Source: Bradysia coprophila (Eukaryota > Arthropoda > Insecta > Diptera > Sciaridae). Taken from it: a DNA stretch of 64,000 nucleotides. The notes below the pieces were generated by a model. The model saw nothing but the letters and a program-made list of their open reading frames with translations. It had not been told where the DNA came from and ran no database searches. The position numbers and the translations under genes were made by a program. Location: assembly GCF_014529535.1 (NCBI RefSeq), contig NW_023503376.1, positions 5,095,716 to 5,159,715 of the forward strand. The letters run 5' to 3'. Within the stretch, counting starts at the first letter, position 1. Every line of letters begins with the position of its first letter. Positions 11,523 through 23,700 of the stretch are shown here, one piece after another.

Positions 11523-12879
11523 AGTCAATTCGCTGGAGTAATTGATAAAAAACGATTTTCGCGACAACTCCGGAGAAAATTTTTCTAAGGGCCATGTCAG
11601 CCCAACAAAATTTTTTCGGGAAAAAAGTTGTTCCACGATATTATCAGAATTGAACGACGATTCATTTGAGCCATAGCTCGTTTGGATCGCCGTCGGCTTG
11701 AATCCCGATTCCATATAAGCTGTTCGAAGTTTTGGCGAAGTGACTCTTAAGAAAATTTTAGAAACTTCTAAAAGTTGTAGAAAATTTTGGAAAACATTTT
11801 CTAGAAAATAGGCATTTCGCACTGTCGCAGCCACATATCCATAGTGAAATTGAAGATTGAAATAAAAGAATCTTTCCTTGTTTTCGTTTTATTATTTATT
11901 GTTAATGATTTATTTGAGTCATTTCGTGCGTCACAAAAACAATTTTTTTTTACTGATTTTCTATAGTAATTAATATTATGGGTAAAAATGTCCATGCAAT
12001 ATTAAACTGTGTAAGTCTCTACGCTTTAACTACACGATTCATTTTTAAATATTTAAATTTATTTTTCCATTTATCATTTCGTTTTGTCATTCAGTTTTTC
12101 CAACATTTTTGTTTTGTCCTTCCTTTTGTTTCTCGTTTTTTTTTTTTTCATTAAAAATTTAATTGTTAACTCATTTTGCATTTGCATTTTGTTTTAGTTT
12201 TTAAATTTATTGGGGGAATGGTTTCTTTATCGTCTGCTGTTAATACACATTCACATTACATCTGATTTCCATTCGTCCTCGTAATTATCAGATATTTTTT
12301 TATCATAAAATATTCAGTCTTGGGAATAAAACTAACAAAAAAAAGAAAATTCGCTCAACAACGCGAGGTAAAGTTGAATTCACTTGACATTACCTCATGT
12401 CATTGGGTTAACTATCTTCCATTTACATGGGACAACTAATGAGAATGTTTCGAATGTTTCAAGCAAAAGGTGCCGTGATGGAATCCATTATTTGTCCCAT
12501 TGGTATGCAGCGTACATACTAGCCTATGGGGCACACGATCGAAATTGTTTCTCCCACAACTCATACACTCATCTCAAAATATTTAGCAGGAAATTCATGT
12601 ATTTGGTTGCTTAAATTCCAACAGTTCCACTTCTCACAACATGTACTGTCGATATGATCATATGAAACGTACGGGACTACGAAAAACAGAGAGTCGCATG
12701 AATATTGCTGAGTATTTTGAGGTGAGTGTACCTCGTCTACGGCTCTGTTCAGACACAGAAAGTTTCATTTTCATTATTTGTCGCATAGATAAATGGAGTA
12801 GACTACAATTCCATGCTAAATTTTAGAAGTCACTGTGTCGGGCTCGACTTTTAAGTGGGAAAATATGATTGCATTAAAC
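11523..12879. other. Intergenic, no gene seen
   Basis: Very AT-rich with long T runs (for example 12130-12150). Open frames at 11415-11834, 12384-12614 and 12641-12826 have no recognisable domain or exon signals. The 11730-11815 stretch resembles the inverse of 10235-10320, so the inverted repeat may reach a little beyond its called ends. Confidence 0.45.
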
Positions 12880-12887
12880 CAAACGTT

Positions 12888-13025
12888 CAGAGCCGGATTA
12901 AGACTTCGGGCGCCACTGGGATATTTGATTTTCAGCACAAAGCAAAGACGTATCGTTGAAATTTCCAGCGCCAATTTTCACCAGTTTTATTCAGCGCCAA
13001 GGGGCTAAGTGTTAATACGGCTCTG
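12888..13025. mobile_element. hAT MITE, 138 bp, 8-bp target duplication
   Basis: Termini CAGAGCCGGATTAAGAC and GTGTTAATACGGCTCTG are inverted with three mismatches. A perfect 8-bp duplication CAAACGTT flanks it (12880-12887, 13026-13033). CAG-starting ends plus 8-bp duplication are hAT hallmarks. Internal CGCCACTGGG/GCGCCAAGGGG blocks are part of the inverted structure. Confidence 0.9.
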
Positions 13026-13033
13026 CAAACGTT

Positions 13034-14070
13034 TTCCATTTTCAAATATATTTAACCGAAAACAACGGCAAGGAAACACAAGTCCAAACAATTTCACAGA
13101 AAAATTAGTTCTGAAAGCACTGACCCGTTCATTTAACTAATCAACGAACTAAACCAATCAAGTGCATTATTTCGGTTGTTTTCAAGCGTACAAGCGACCA
13201 TAAATTATCTCCTGCCAAAATATTTTTGAATTTTAATGTTTCTAATTTTTTGTCCGAGCTTGACGACATTGACATTGTGAATTCTCTTTAAAAATTTTGT
13301 TGAATTTTCGATTGCAGAAAACAAAACTAAAATTTCGCTTTTAATTTAGGATTTTAGAGAATACGAGACTCGAAGCTTAGCAATAATTTCTCTCTACATT
13401 TTCGATTTAAAAACCTGAATCATTTTAATTCCACTTCGCGGCAGCATATAAGTTGTAACAATAACGATTAGAGTAGAATGAACATCAGCTTAAAAAGGGA
13501 AAAAGGAGCTCCTTACAGCCACTCGTTACAACTACAACTACATTATTAGAGACGGTGAATCAAGCACTCACTCAGAAGACATAAAACCTACATAACAAAG
13601 AGACTGAAAGTTGGAGCTACTTCTGTTTTCAATTTGGCACTCGTATTAACTTTGATTCATTTTACCCGTTTAAAGTTCAGAAAAAAGGAAACGGCAAATG
13701 AAAAACCGCTTACACTTTACTTGTTACATAATGTTATATCAGCAAACCTTTTAACCGAACACGTTTTGCATATTCAAACATTATGAAAAGTGCTAACAAG
13801 TTACAATCCGACTGAAAGTCGTTATAAAACTCTTCAAATATCGTGTGTGTGTGTTTATTTACTTAAATGCTTTTTACGTTGACTAAAAGTAAGGTATTTT
13901 AAGTGCAAAAAAATGTGCTAGAATTCTGTTTTACATTTTTTGTGAATTTATATAAATAAATCGTTTAAAAATTTCAATTCGAAAATGGTTTCTCGATAAA
14001 CATTTGACTGAGAAAAATAATTTATTTCATGCCAATGAAAATACAATTTCAAATTCAAGAGATGAGCCAA
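13034..14070. other. Intergenic, no gene seen
   Basis: AT-rich with a short (GT)n run at about 13843-13853. No supported feature. Confidence 0.5.
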
Positions 14071-14186
14071 GTATACGGCCAGCCGGTGAAATGAAATTTT
14101 GACACAAAATGTATGGGCCATCTGTCAAAATGTTCAGCTCGCGTGGAAAAATGATGAGAATTTCATTTCACTGACTGGCTGTGTAC
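14071..14186. mobile_element. MITE with GTAYACRGCCAG ends
   Basis: GTATACGGCCAGCCGGTGAA on the left pairs with the complement of TTCACTGACTGGCTGTGTAC on the right; the inverted match continues through ATGAAATT. About 116 bp. Target duplication uncertain. Confidence 0.65.
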
Positions 14187-14322
14187 CAGACTTTAAACGG
14201 CAGTGAATCCAACCGGTACAAAATTCGTATTCAATTTACCGGTAAACGTCACATTCAAACGGTATTTATCCAAATTTCTCATTGTTCTATCTAGTCTTTT
14301 CAACCACTTTACCTAGTTTAAT

Positions 14323-15165
14323 GCTTAGTTTCCACTTACCAAAAAAGTGCTCCGTGTGAGAGACAAATTTGAATTTTTTCAATTTTTTCTTTGTTTTTTT
14401 GACAGCTTGCTCTCTCGCGGCTCTCTCACGGAGTACTTTTTGATGAGTGGGGACACTTATGCTTAGTTTCCTCTTTCCAAAAAAGTGTTCCGTGTGAGAG
14501 ACAAAATTGAATTTTTTTCAATTTTTTCTTTGTTTTTTTGACAGCTTGCTCTCTCGCGGCTCTCTCACGGAGTACTTTTTGATGAGTGGGGACACTTATG
14601 CTTAGTTTCCTCTTTCCAAAAAAGTGCTCCGTGTGAGAGACAAAATTGAATTTTTTCAATTTTTTCTTTGTTTTTTTGACAGCTTGCTCTCTCGCGGCTC
14701 TCTCACGGAGTACTTTTTGATGAGTGGGGACACTTTTGCTTAGTTTCCTCTTTCCAAAAAAGTGCTCCGTGTGAGAGACAAAATTGAATTTTTTCAAATT
14801 TTGCTTTGTTTATTTGACAGCTCGCTCTCTCGCGGCTCTCTCACAGAGTACTTTTTGATGAGTGGGGACACTTATGCTTAGTTTCCTCTTTCCAAAAAAG
14901 TGCTCCGTGTGAGAGACAAAATTGCATTTTTTCTTTGTTGACAGCTTGCTCTCTCGCGGCTCTCTCGCGGCTCTCTCGCGGCTCTCTCACGGAGTACTTT
15001 TTGATGAGTGGGGACACTTATGCTTAGTTTCCTCTTTCCAATAAAATGGTGCTCCGTGTGAGAGACAAAATTGAATTTTTTCAAATTTTGCTTTGTTTAT
15101 TTGACAGCTCGCTCTCTCACGGCTCTCTTACGGAGCACTTTTTGTTGAGTGGAGTGGGCACTTTA
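14323..15165. repeat. Head-to-tail array of a 138-bp palindromic MITE unit, six copies
   Basis: Units begin GCTTAGTTTCC at 14323, 14461, 14600, 14738, 14876 and 15022, giving lengths of 138, 139, 138, 138, 146 and about 144 bp. Each unit is itself an inverted repeat: AAAAAAGTGCTCCGTG near its start pairs with CACGGAGTACTTTTT near its end. Unit 5 is longer because CTCTCTCGCGG is reiterated. A single relative stands alone at 22129-22210. Minus-strand open frames across it (14426-14797, 14878-15084) are by-products. Just upstream, CAGTGAATCCAACCGGTA (about 14210) resembles the end of the hAT element at 22027. Confidence 0.85.
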
Positions 15166-15233
15166 AGTTAAGTTCTACAGGCGTTGATTTTATCGAATTT
15201 CTCTAAAGGCGACTAAATTCTGTATGTGTATTA

Positions 15234-15579
15234 GGCCTGTTCATTTTTGAGAAATAGTCTCAAATTCATCTGGCATGGTGTCTATCTGGTCCGAAAGGCT
15301 AAAATATTGGACCCGTATTTTTTTAGAATTTAAAAAAATAGTTTAGATCTGGGGAGCGAAGCATTTGTTCAAATGTACGAAAGAGAGGAGAATGATGGTG
15401 TATATCTTTTTTACTCTTCTAACCAACGCATTCGTACATATGAACAAATGCTTCGCTCCCCAGATCTAAACTATTTTTTAAAATTCTAAAAAAAATACGG
15501 GTCCAATATTTTAGCCTTCCGGACCAGATAGACACCATGCCAGATGAATTTGAGACTATTTCTTGAAAATGAACAGGCC
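15234..15579. mobile_element. Palindromic TA-flanked element, 346 bp
   Basis: Termini GGCCTGTTCATTTT and AAAATGAACAGGCC sit between TA dinucleotides (15232-15233, 15580-15581). Arms 15234-15380 and 15432-15579 are near-perfect inverted copies of about 147 bp with a spacer of about 51 bp. TA duplication suggests a Tc1/mariner-type non-autonomous element. Confidence 0.8.
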
Positions 15580-15581
15580 TA

Positions 15582-18041
15582 GTAAGTATTCACTCCGTAA
15601 GTGCGGTCGAAATTCAAAATGGAAAGTGCGGAGGTCTTTTTAACGTAGCGTCATTTTCTTACAGGGAAGCGTTGAAATGTATTTTTTGGTTCACTTTTTC
15701 ATCGAATCGTTCACTTAAAATTCAAATTTTAGGCACACTTACCACGTGAATTGTTCAATAAAATGTCAAAAAGAGAATCTCGACAAAAATTACAATAAAA
15801 TTGGTATAGTCTTAAGGGGTTGGTGCAAGATGTATAACTTCACTCGCTTTCGGTTCAATATGAAAACCTTGCACTTTTCTCAATACAATTCCTTAAGTGA
15901 GTCCATTCACTCAATGGTGTATGCTATCCCTAATGTATGCAATTTAAGAACATCGCTTGAATGATTCTTTTGTTTAACAAAGTATTATTAATTGCGAAAA
16001 CTTTCCGTCGAAAACGAACTTTTCCACGACATCTTACCAACATGCCCTAAATATTAAATTTTAATGAAAATGCGAGCGAGCATGTGTCTCATGAAAATAA
16101 GACACAACGAATATTCAATTAACGAGTTAGAGAAGTACGTAATGACTATGTCAATCTAGTATTGGAACCTTTTTGCTGTTAACAGTTGATTCATTGGAAT
16201 GTTCTCGGTATTTTTATCGTTGCGCTTTAGCAACGGACTATTGCAGTACATATCAGGACATATTTCAAAGTAGGAACTTATGAGTGTTTTCAGATGTTGA
16301 TTAGTGTGCTAATGGACATGTAACTTGAAATGAAAAATTGGTGCACGAGAACACGTACCTTGAGAGGAAGCCTTGATAAAAAATAACTGTTCGTGGAAGA
16401 GGATCATTAAGAAGGTCGTAAATAATTACATGATCCCCGGAAGACCTCTCCTATTGTACCATCCGGCTACACGTACTATGCGACCAATGACATGGTAAAC
16501 GTTTTCATTCGAATATTGTTCAACGTTTGATAGAAAATCTATTACTTCAATAGTTGCAACATGCTGTTCTGTATGTAAGAGCTTGTGTAAGAGAACACAC
16601 ACTAGCCAGAGCTCATCGCCTTTTATATGTCCGCATTTTCGATAGCAGATTACATCCGACATTTTCATAAATTAGAAATAATTTCGTTGAAACTTAAAAG
16701 GAAACCCATTGAGCTGGCGGTGTATGCACAGCATATTATAACCAAAACCAATAAACAGTGAAAATTATCTTTTAAAGTTAATGTCGATAATTGCCTTCGT
16801 TAAAATGAGGTTTCCGTCGTATATTTAATAACCACAACGGAACGTAAATGAAAATATTTTTATCAGAAGGCAGAAGGAGAGGCGGAGAGATGGGATCTTT
16901 TGTAACGTTCTCGTTACGGGAACATTTTCGGCATTGTGTAAAGTTAATTCATCAAAATAAATGGGTTTCAATAGAAATTTTCTGCGCAAACTTTTTCTAT
17001 GCATGGAAAACACCGCCGTATATTGCTGATGAGAATGAATATATTGATCAAATTAACAACGTCCGACCGGGGTTTTTTGAAATAATTCAATTGTGTTTTG
17101 CACTTTTACTTCAGATGAGTGCATACACCGTAATTGGACAGCACAGGAAGGCGCAATTTTTCATAATGTTGTAAAGGATCGACGTAAGTCTATTTGAAAA
17201 TATTTTTTAATGCAGAGGAAGTGTTCATTAGTGTTCTGGGCAACGTTCTTGTGGAATAAACAGAGGCCGCTTTATTGAACAGGAACAAGAAACAAACACG
17301 AGTAAAATGTCTGTGGTTGAAAAACGTTGTATGACCGATAAACAACCAATTTTGTAATGGAGATGACGAGTTTATAATTCATTTGCTTTTGTTTTACGAT
17401 TTCTAACCGATGAAGAGACTATCCCTTAAAGCATTTGTTGGCTTAGCTTTAGCGAAGAGCCAGAAATCATGTTTTAAGAATCAATCAATCCTCCTCCGAA
17501 TGCAACAATTTTATTGTATTTCAAAAATGTTGTCAATTCAATTCGAAATAATTATTAGAGCGAAGTTTGTAAAGTTTGTTTGAATGAAATTAGTTGTTAA
17601 TCGAAATGACTGGGACTGAAATCGCTTTCCACAAAAACAGCTGGACACAATTGAATGTTGTGTTAATGCTGTTCAAATTGATTTCAGTCGGACAAATGTT
17701 TCTGGCAGCTGGAAATAATTTACAAAAATAAATAGTTGTTCATCTGTTTCGGGTGATTGGATCTAGAGACGAACCGGTCAAAATGAGTTTAGACTCAGAA
17801 TTTTTTGGCGGGAAGATACTGAAATGATTATTTTGAAATATTTTCTTTTAAGCTTCGGGAAGATCTGAAGCAAAAGGAACCAGCACGATTATGGATTGAA
17901 GTTACGTGAGATTCGTGAGATATGAATCCCGACCTTAGATCAACTTTTTAGTATATTTTCTCGTCTGTTTCGATCATGGAATCGCTGAATAATGGTAACA
18001 ACTGGAGGATGAAGAAGCGAATTGTCTGTTGAATCCTTACA
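15582..18041. other. Intergenic, no gene seen
   Basis: Open frames at 15746-15964, 16426-16668 and 16848-17174 lack recognisable domains or splice structure, and the last overlaps an opposed frame. No repeat with clear borders was found. Confidence 0.45.
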
Positions 18042-18049
18042 GTGCTCAC

Positions 18050-18193
18050 CAGGCCCGGACTGGCCATATGGTGAATTCGGGGAATTCCCGATGGGCCTTT
18101 TGGATTTTTGTATGAGAATTTTTAATTTGTGGGCCTTTTTAAATTGAGTTGCAAAGAGCCCCCGATGGGCTTTTTCGAGCCAGTCCGGTACTG
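18050..18193. mobile_element. hAT MITE, 144 bp, 8-bp target duplication
   Basis: Termini CAGGCCCGGACTGGCC and GAGCCAGTCCGGTACTG are inverted with few mismatches. The perfect 8-bp duplication GTGCTCAC lies at 18042-18049 and 18194-18201. Internal GATGGGCC and GATGGGCT blocks repeat. Confidence 0.88.
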
Positions 18194-18244
18194 GTGCTCA
18201 CAAAGCAATAGCTTCCTACGCCACATACATCTATCCCTCACAAG

Positions 18245-18941
18245 CAGAGGCGCCGACTACGGTCTTGCCGCGAGGCTCGGGCAACACTATGACCAAATTA
18301 GTCGAGGCTGAGCAACACTATGACTCGTCGACACAATAAATATAATTTTTACATCAAAAATGATTTAAACTGTAGAAGAAAACGAGCATGTTAGTCAAAA
18401 ATTCTCGCTGCGTGGCATTTCACTTTAAGAACAATTCCAACGTTAGCTTCACTACTTTTTCGGAATTCTACATAATTTAAAATAAATCCTTCGGTTCCAC
18501 ACGATAACTCGACTAACATCTTTTTATCGCTGTTCTAGTTTTGTAAGAGTACAACATTAGGAAAGTAAGTGAGTCATTACATGACAAATTTGAATGTGTG
18601 TGTGAGTATATGTATTCAAGTGTGAATGTTTATGAAACAAGAGCGTTAGCAAAGTTTTTGAGGGACCGTATTGAAACGAACTTTATCTTCATCCGAATTT
18701 ACACTGGCAGCACAATTAAGAAAAAAATCGCTCGCTACGCTCGCAATTATCTTTTATTCTTTACAAAGCTTATGGTTCTTATAAAGAAGTTTCGCCCAAT
18801 GTTCAAAAGTGCCCAGGACACGGCTGTTTATCGATAATTAAATTTTACAAAAGCATCAATTAATAAAACATAAATTTTCGATCATACAAAAAAGCGACTT
18901 TTTTGGGCAACACTATACGAAAAAAGAAGTCGGCGCCTCTG
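18245..18941. mobile_element. hAT-like element, 697 bp, 8-bp target duplication
   Basis: Inverted ends CAGAGGCGCCGACT and AGTCGGCGCCTCTG, flanked by a perfect CTCACAAG duplication (18237-18244 and 18942-18949). GGGCAACACTAT occurs near both ends in the same orientation, so it is not part of the inverted repeat. No transposase. It starts 51 bp after the neighbouring hAT MITE. Confidence 0.88.
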
Positions 18942-19435
18942 CTCACAAGGCCAATGTTTGTAACCTATAGCCTCATATTGTTACATTAATCTCTTAAGGA
19001 CGAAAGTCCGCAGAACAAACATTTTTGGTTTAAGGTAGTGTACCAATATGACATGGATCTAACATCTTAGTCCTATAAGGGACCTCTCGATCTGATTGAG
19101 ATTTCAATTTACTATCTTCGAGAGACACAACTGCTCTTCTACTACTCTTCTATTTCCACAGTTTGTTATGAGAATTCATTCGTTTCCATCAACGTCTTTT
19201 AAAGACATTAACATCCAAGAAAATTTATTTTTACATTCGTGCTAACAGACAGCTAACAGACGTTGAAGTCAATATGAGTACAGTCGAGCAACGTACTAAT
19301 TCGACTTTAATTTTGTTTCAGCTGTTTCCGCTGGGCTTTAGTTTGTAAATGGATGGATGCATTGCTTAACGCATCATGTTCATACAATTGAAAGTAGAAC
19401 AGATGTCTAATTCATCCAGTGAAGACGGCTGGAAC

Positions 19436-20144
19436 CAACGCACTTCAAGCAAAAGTGATACTCTAAATAGGGTGCTGAAACTTGACAGTGCTCCATACAA
19501 AATTTTACACTGTAAAAAGAGTGGGGATAAAATTGCATACAAAAAGTACTCTATTTGACAGCTGTCATTAATAGCACTTTTGTAAGCAAAAGTGGTACTC
19601 TAAATACGGTACTGAAACTTGACAGTGCTACATACAAAATTTTACACTGTAAAAAGAGTGGGGATAAAATTTCATACAAAAAGTACTCTATTTGACAGCT
19701 GTCATTAATAGCACTTTTGCAAGCAAAAGTGGTACTCTAAATAGGGTACTGAAACTTGACAGTGCTCCATACAAAATTTTACACTGTAAAAAGAGTGGGG
19801 ATAAAATTTCATACAAAAAGTACTCTATTTGACAGCTGTCATTAATAGCACTTTTGCAAGCAAAAGTGGTACTCTAAATACGGTACTGAAACTTGACAGT
19901 GCTCCATACAAAATTTTACACTGTAAAAAGAGTGGGGATAAAATTTCATACAAAAAGTACTCTATTTGACAGCTGTCATTAATAGCACTTTTGCAAGCAA
20001 AAGTGGTACTCTAAATACGGTACTGAAACTTGACAGTGCTACATACAAAATTTTACACTGTAAAAAGAGTGGGGATAAAATTTCATACAAAAAGTACTCT
20101 ATTTGACAGCTGTCATTAATAGCACTTTTGCTTGAACTGCGTTG
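19436..20144. mobile_element. TIR element swollen by a 137-bp x5 tandem array
   Basis: Outer inverted ends CAACGCACTTCAAGCAAAAG and CTTTTGCTTGAACTGCGTTG; the duplication CTGGAAC (7 bp, perhaps 8) flanks it at 19429-19435 and 20145-20151. Inside are five exact-period units of 137 bp starting AAGCAAAAGTG at 19447, 19584, 19721, 19858 and 19995. Units differ by only a few bases (AGGG/ACGG, CTCC/CTAC). Each unit is imperfectly palindromic (GTACTCTAAATA near its start, GTACTCTATTTGACAG near its end), so the array could be a concatemer of one MITE. Confidence 0.88.
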
Positions 20145-20151
20145 CTGGAAC

Positions 20152-20527
20152 TAAATTTAAGCAGAATTTATATGTTGGCTGACTTAGTGTATGATAACAA
20201 CAAACTAATAAGTCCTATTTTGTATGTGAGTGACAGATGACAGAGTCCTAGTAATATGGCAGAGTCGTTGGGGAATTTTGGTTCCTATAGTTGGATGTGA
20301 ATGTTTTTCCGTTTTTTTTTTTCAATCGAGTCTGATTCGGCCCTGAATTGACTTTAAAATGCACTTATTTGATACTTAATTCACAAAATAAATTTCTAAC
20401 CAAAGAATGGAAATTAAATTCATCTTACCATTTGCGTCTTTGACGTGGCCGTTGTCGTCGTCCAGTTATTAATGTATCGATTATTATTGCAAGCACACAT
20501 TTTTCGTAAAAAACTTATAATTAGGTA
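20152..20527 (-). other. 3' flank of the Drep-like gene
   Basis: Sequence just downstream of the minus-strand stop. No exact AATAAA on the minus strand is obvious here, so the 3' end is not placed. Confidence 0.4.
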
Positions 20528-20720
20528 TCAAATATTTGCGGTATCTTTGGCATTCGTTTCGTTTGTTGATATTGTTTGGTTATCGTCATATGTGGCTGGT
20601 GTCGTAGTTATCGTCGATGTTCCATGATGATGTTGAACGTCTATCGCAATGCCACGATGTTTGGCGAACAATTTTAACAGCTCAATTGCGTCAATAGCCT
20701 CTCGTTTTTCATGCAAGAGT
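20528..20720 (-). CDS. Drep-like gene, exon 4 (stop codon)
   Basis: Starts after acceptor CCAATGCAG; the first base completes AG|A (Arg). It encodes LLHEKREAIDAIELLKLFAK, then a low-complexity His/Thr tail ending NAKDTANI and TGA at 20530-20528. Confidence 0.8.
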
Positions 20721-23700
20721 CTGCATTGGTGGAGGAAAGGGAAACAAAAAGTTAGAATTTTGGTCGGCTGTTTCGTTTGTTAAATTGTTCAATTCATTTA
20801 TGCATTCGGTATGTACAACACGATCGACCTTCAGATTCCTTTTCTTCTTCTTTCATTCGTTTCCTTAAACTTCGAGCGCAACCTAATTAATCAGTTAAAT
20901 TAATGACACTTTTTACACCCTATGCGCATACACTCCCAAACGATATAATTAATACCACCCATTTAACTTAAATTGTCAACGGTTTCCAGCACTCCGCTGG
21001 AGAACAAAAGATTCCCGAAATAATTAATGTTATGTCGTCCAACCTTACACAATGCGTATAAGTATACATGGGCTGTCGTGCATTATTAAAATACACAAAA
21101 TTGGGCTTTGCATAAATAACACTAGACCTAAATCTCCGAAACCATTGTGTATGCCGTGGTAACAGGGGTAATTATATACAGAAAAAGCGAATATTGTTTA
21201 AGTGTTCCTCGTTGCTCCATTTCAATTAACTTGTTTTTTCCGTGATGAGCATTTTTTTCCCTTAAATGATCGCTTAGACATGAACGCTTAAAGACATAAG
21301 TCTGAATTTGTGGAGAACAGAAAATTGTCATTTCGTTGGCAAACAAAGTGGCGGCAGTAATTACAGCCCATCAGTAGGATGAACGTTTGTTTTCAGTAAT
21401 TACATTTCGTTATACACCTGCAGCTTTAGTATGCCCAATTTTGATGGATTACGGAATCAAATTTCTAAGAAAAAAAATGAAACGAAAAAGTAGGTGTAAC
21501 TGAGAGGCGCAAGGTATGTGAAAAGGCATCTTTCTATATTGATTCTGAAGAGATCTTCAAGATTTTTTTGCAGTGGAATCTTTTGGGAATAATTACTTTT
21601 CCATTATTGAGGCACGTTTGAAAGTTTAAATCGAATGACGGGGTACTGTTCTTAGTTGTAATTATAATTCGGTGTACAAGTGGAAGTTTAGTCTGTGTAC
21701 CTATTTGTGGACCATACAAATTTTACTACGCATTACCGTACTTCACGTGGATAGCTATTTACGCAACCAAGTGATAAATATTTTCTTAGGACCTGCATTC
21801 AGTTTCATTAAACGTTTTACTCAATAACGGCAACACAAGATTTATTTTTTGTCACTGAGTTTAGAAAAAGTCGTATTACAGTCGTGCATGTAAAACGAAT
21901 GTATACAGTCGACGTAACTGAAATTGAGACATGAATTTGTTGCAGGTTGTAGATGTTTTCAGCCACAAAACTGCCCACAAAACTGTTCATACGTCCTTAT
22001 ACGGGCTTACTACTACTTGATGCGTATAGTGAATGCAACCGGTAATCAAAAACCAGTAAAAAACCGGTAATGGCTATTACCGTTTACTGGTAAATAAAAT
22101 TTTGATAACCGGTTTTACCTCAGGACACAATGCTTAGTTTACTCTTACCAAAAAAGTACTCTCACAGCTCTCTCACGGAGTACTTTTTGTTGGGTGGAGT
22201 GGACACTTAACCATTAAGCGAATTTAAATTGCAAAATTACCTTCGGAATATTGGATAACACCACCCCTGTGTTTTCCAGGTAAAATAAAGTCTTGTACCT
22301 TCGGATTGGCTGTTTTGTATGAAATAAAGATTACCGGTATTTTACCGGTAAATTTTCTCGAAAATTTCGGTAATACCGTTTACCGGTATTTGAAAAAGAG
22401 ACGGTAATTGCATTCACTAGATGCGTATGTGTATTTCACTCGCATAGCAGTTTTTTGTTTGTATGAGTGATCCAGCTGGAAAACAGCTGATTAAAATGCA
22501 TGCCTAAATGTCAGTGACGTCGTCATTTTTAACATCCATTACCATGAAATAGGAAAGGTTTGTATATAACAGTTACTGAGTGTTTGAAAATTAGAAGAAG
22601 AAAATTTCATGCAGCCCGCGAAAATTTATGTGAGAAAAATAAAACTTTGTCGCTACATGTATTGTAGTATCTGTGTTCCTTAAGAACGTGTAAAATGGTT
22701 TTGGGAACTTAATCGATTGGGCTTAATGAAATAGTCGATTACATACTTGTGCGGAAAATCGTTGTTTTGAAGAAAGTGGAGTTTGTATGCTGAGCCGAAG
22801 GCGAAGTATGCATCCACATGAGTGGAAAATGAATTTTCGCAGCACATATGAGGTAAAATTGTTTTGCAGATTTTAGGAGATCTTTTTGGTTTAACAAATC
22901 GAAATCGGAACTATATGAAGGGAAAACCTAATATTTCATTGACCTGTTACGCACGGTGGGGTTGAACAAAACTTAAATAGAGTCAATATTCTTATTGAGG
23001 GACTCGAGTACTATAAGGAACCACATTCAGTTCGCAAAATTTTCCAGCCGTTTCGGAGAACCGGCACTCATGGCCGTGCGGGACCGACGAGTCAATTTGA
23101 ATACAGATTGTTATCGCAACGGATAGAGGGACTAATTCTAAGCTAATTCGTATTGAAATGGCTCCCCTCGACAACTTGACCACGTAGCTACAGCCAGCTA
23201 AAGTCGAAAATTCGACATCTTTGAACAGTAATATGTCCAAGACGAAGAAAGTTTGAAACTCTTTGAATGGCTATATTGGTAGAGGATTCCATGCTCTATT
23301 AAACGCCGAGAATGGATTTTACAAAATTTGTCTGAATTGTACAATATTTGAAAAATTTTATTTTCACCATCCTCGGCGAAACTAGGACTCATCTGCAATA
23401 CACACGTTGACCCTGTCTGCAACAAAACAATAATGCCTGATCAGCCTGCTGTCTAAGCTTTACAACGATACCACACTTGCCATACCAGCCTCACAACAAG
23501 TATCTGTTACGACATTTTGTTTGCAGTAAGTTCACTCTACGACGAAATTTTCAATTTATCATCTATCTTCAAGTGCCCGTTCCTTTAGAATGAGTGGAAT
23601 TGTTATGCATTCTTCATAAATAACTGGTTTAAGTTATTTGCAGCAATTCTTACATTAATTACGTGTATCTGGAGTCGGTTAAAGCTGATTTCCACATATT

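Noticed and set aside
14426-15084. Minus-strand frames with repeated KKFNFVSHTEHFFGKRK peptides
   Set aside because: They are translations of the 138-bp MITE array; the repeat follows the DNA unit, and frames shift where a unit is not divisible by three.
14323-15165. CRISPR-like regular repeats
   Set aside because: Repeats are 138 bp, directly abutting, palindromic and without unique spacers, in a eukaryotic genome.
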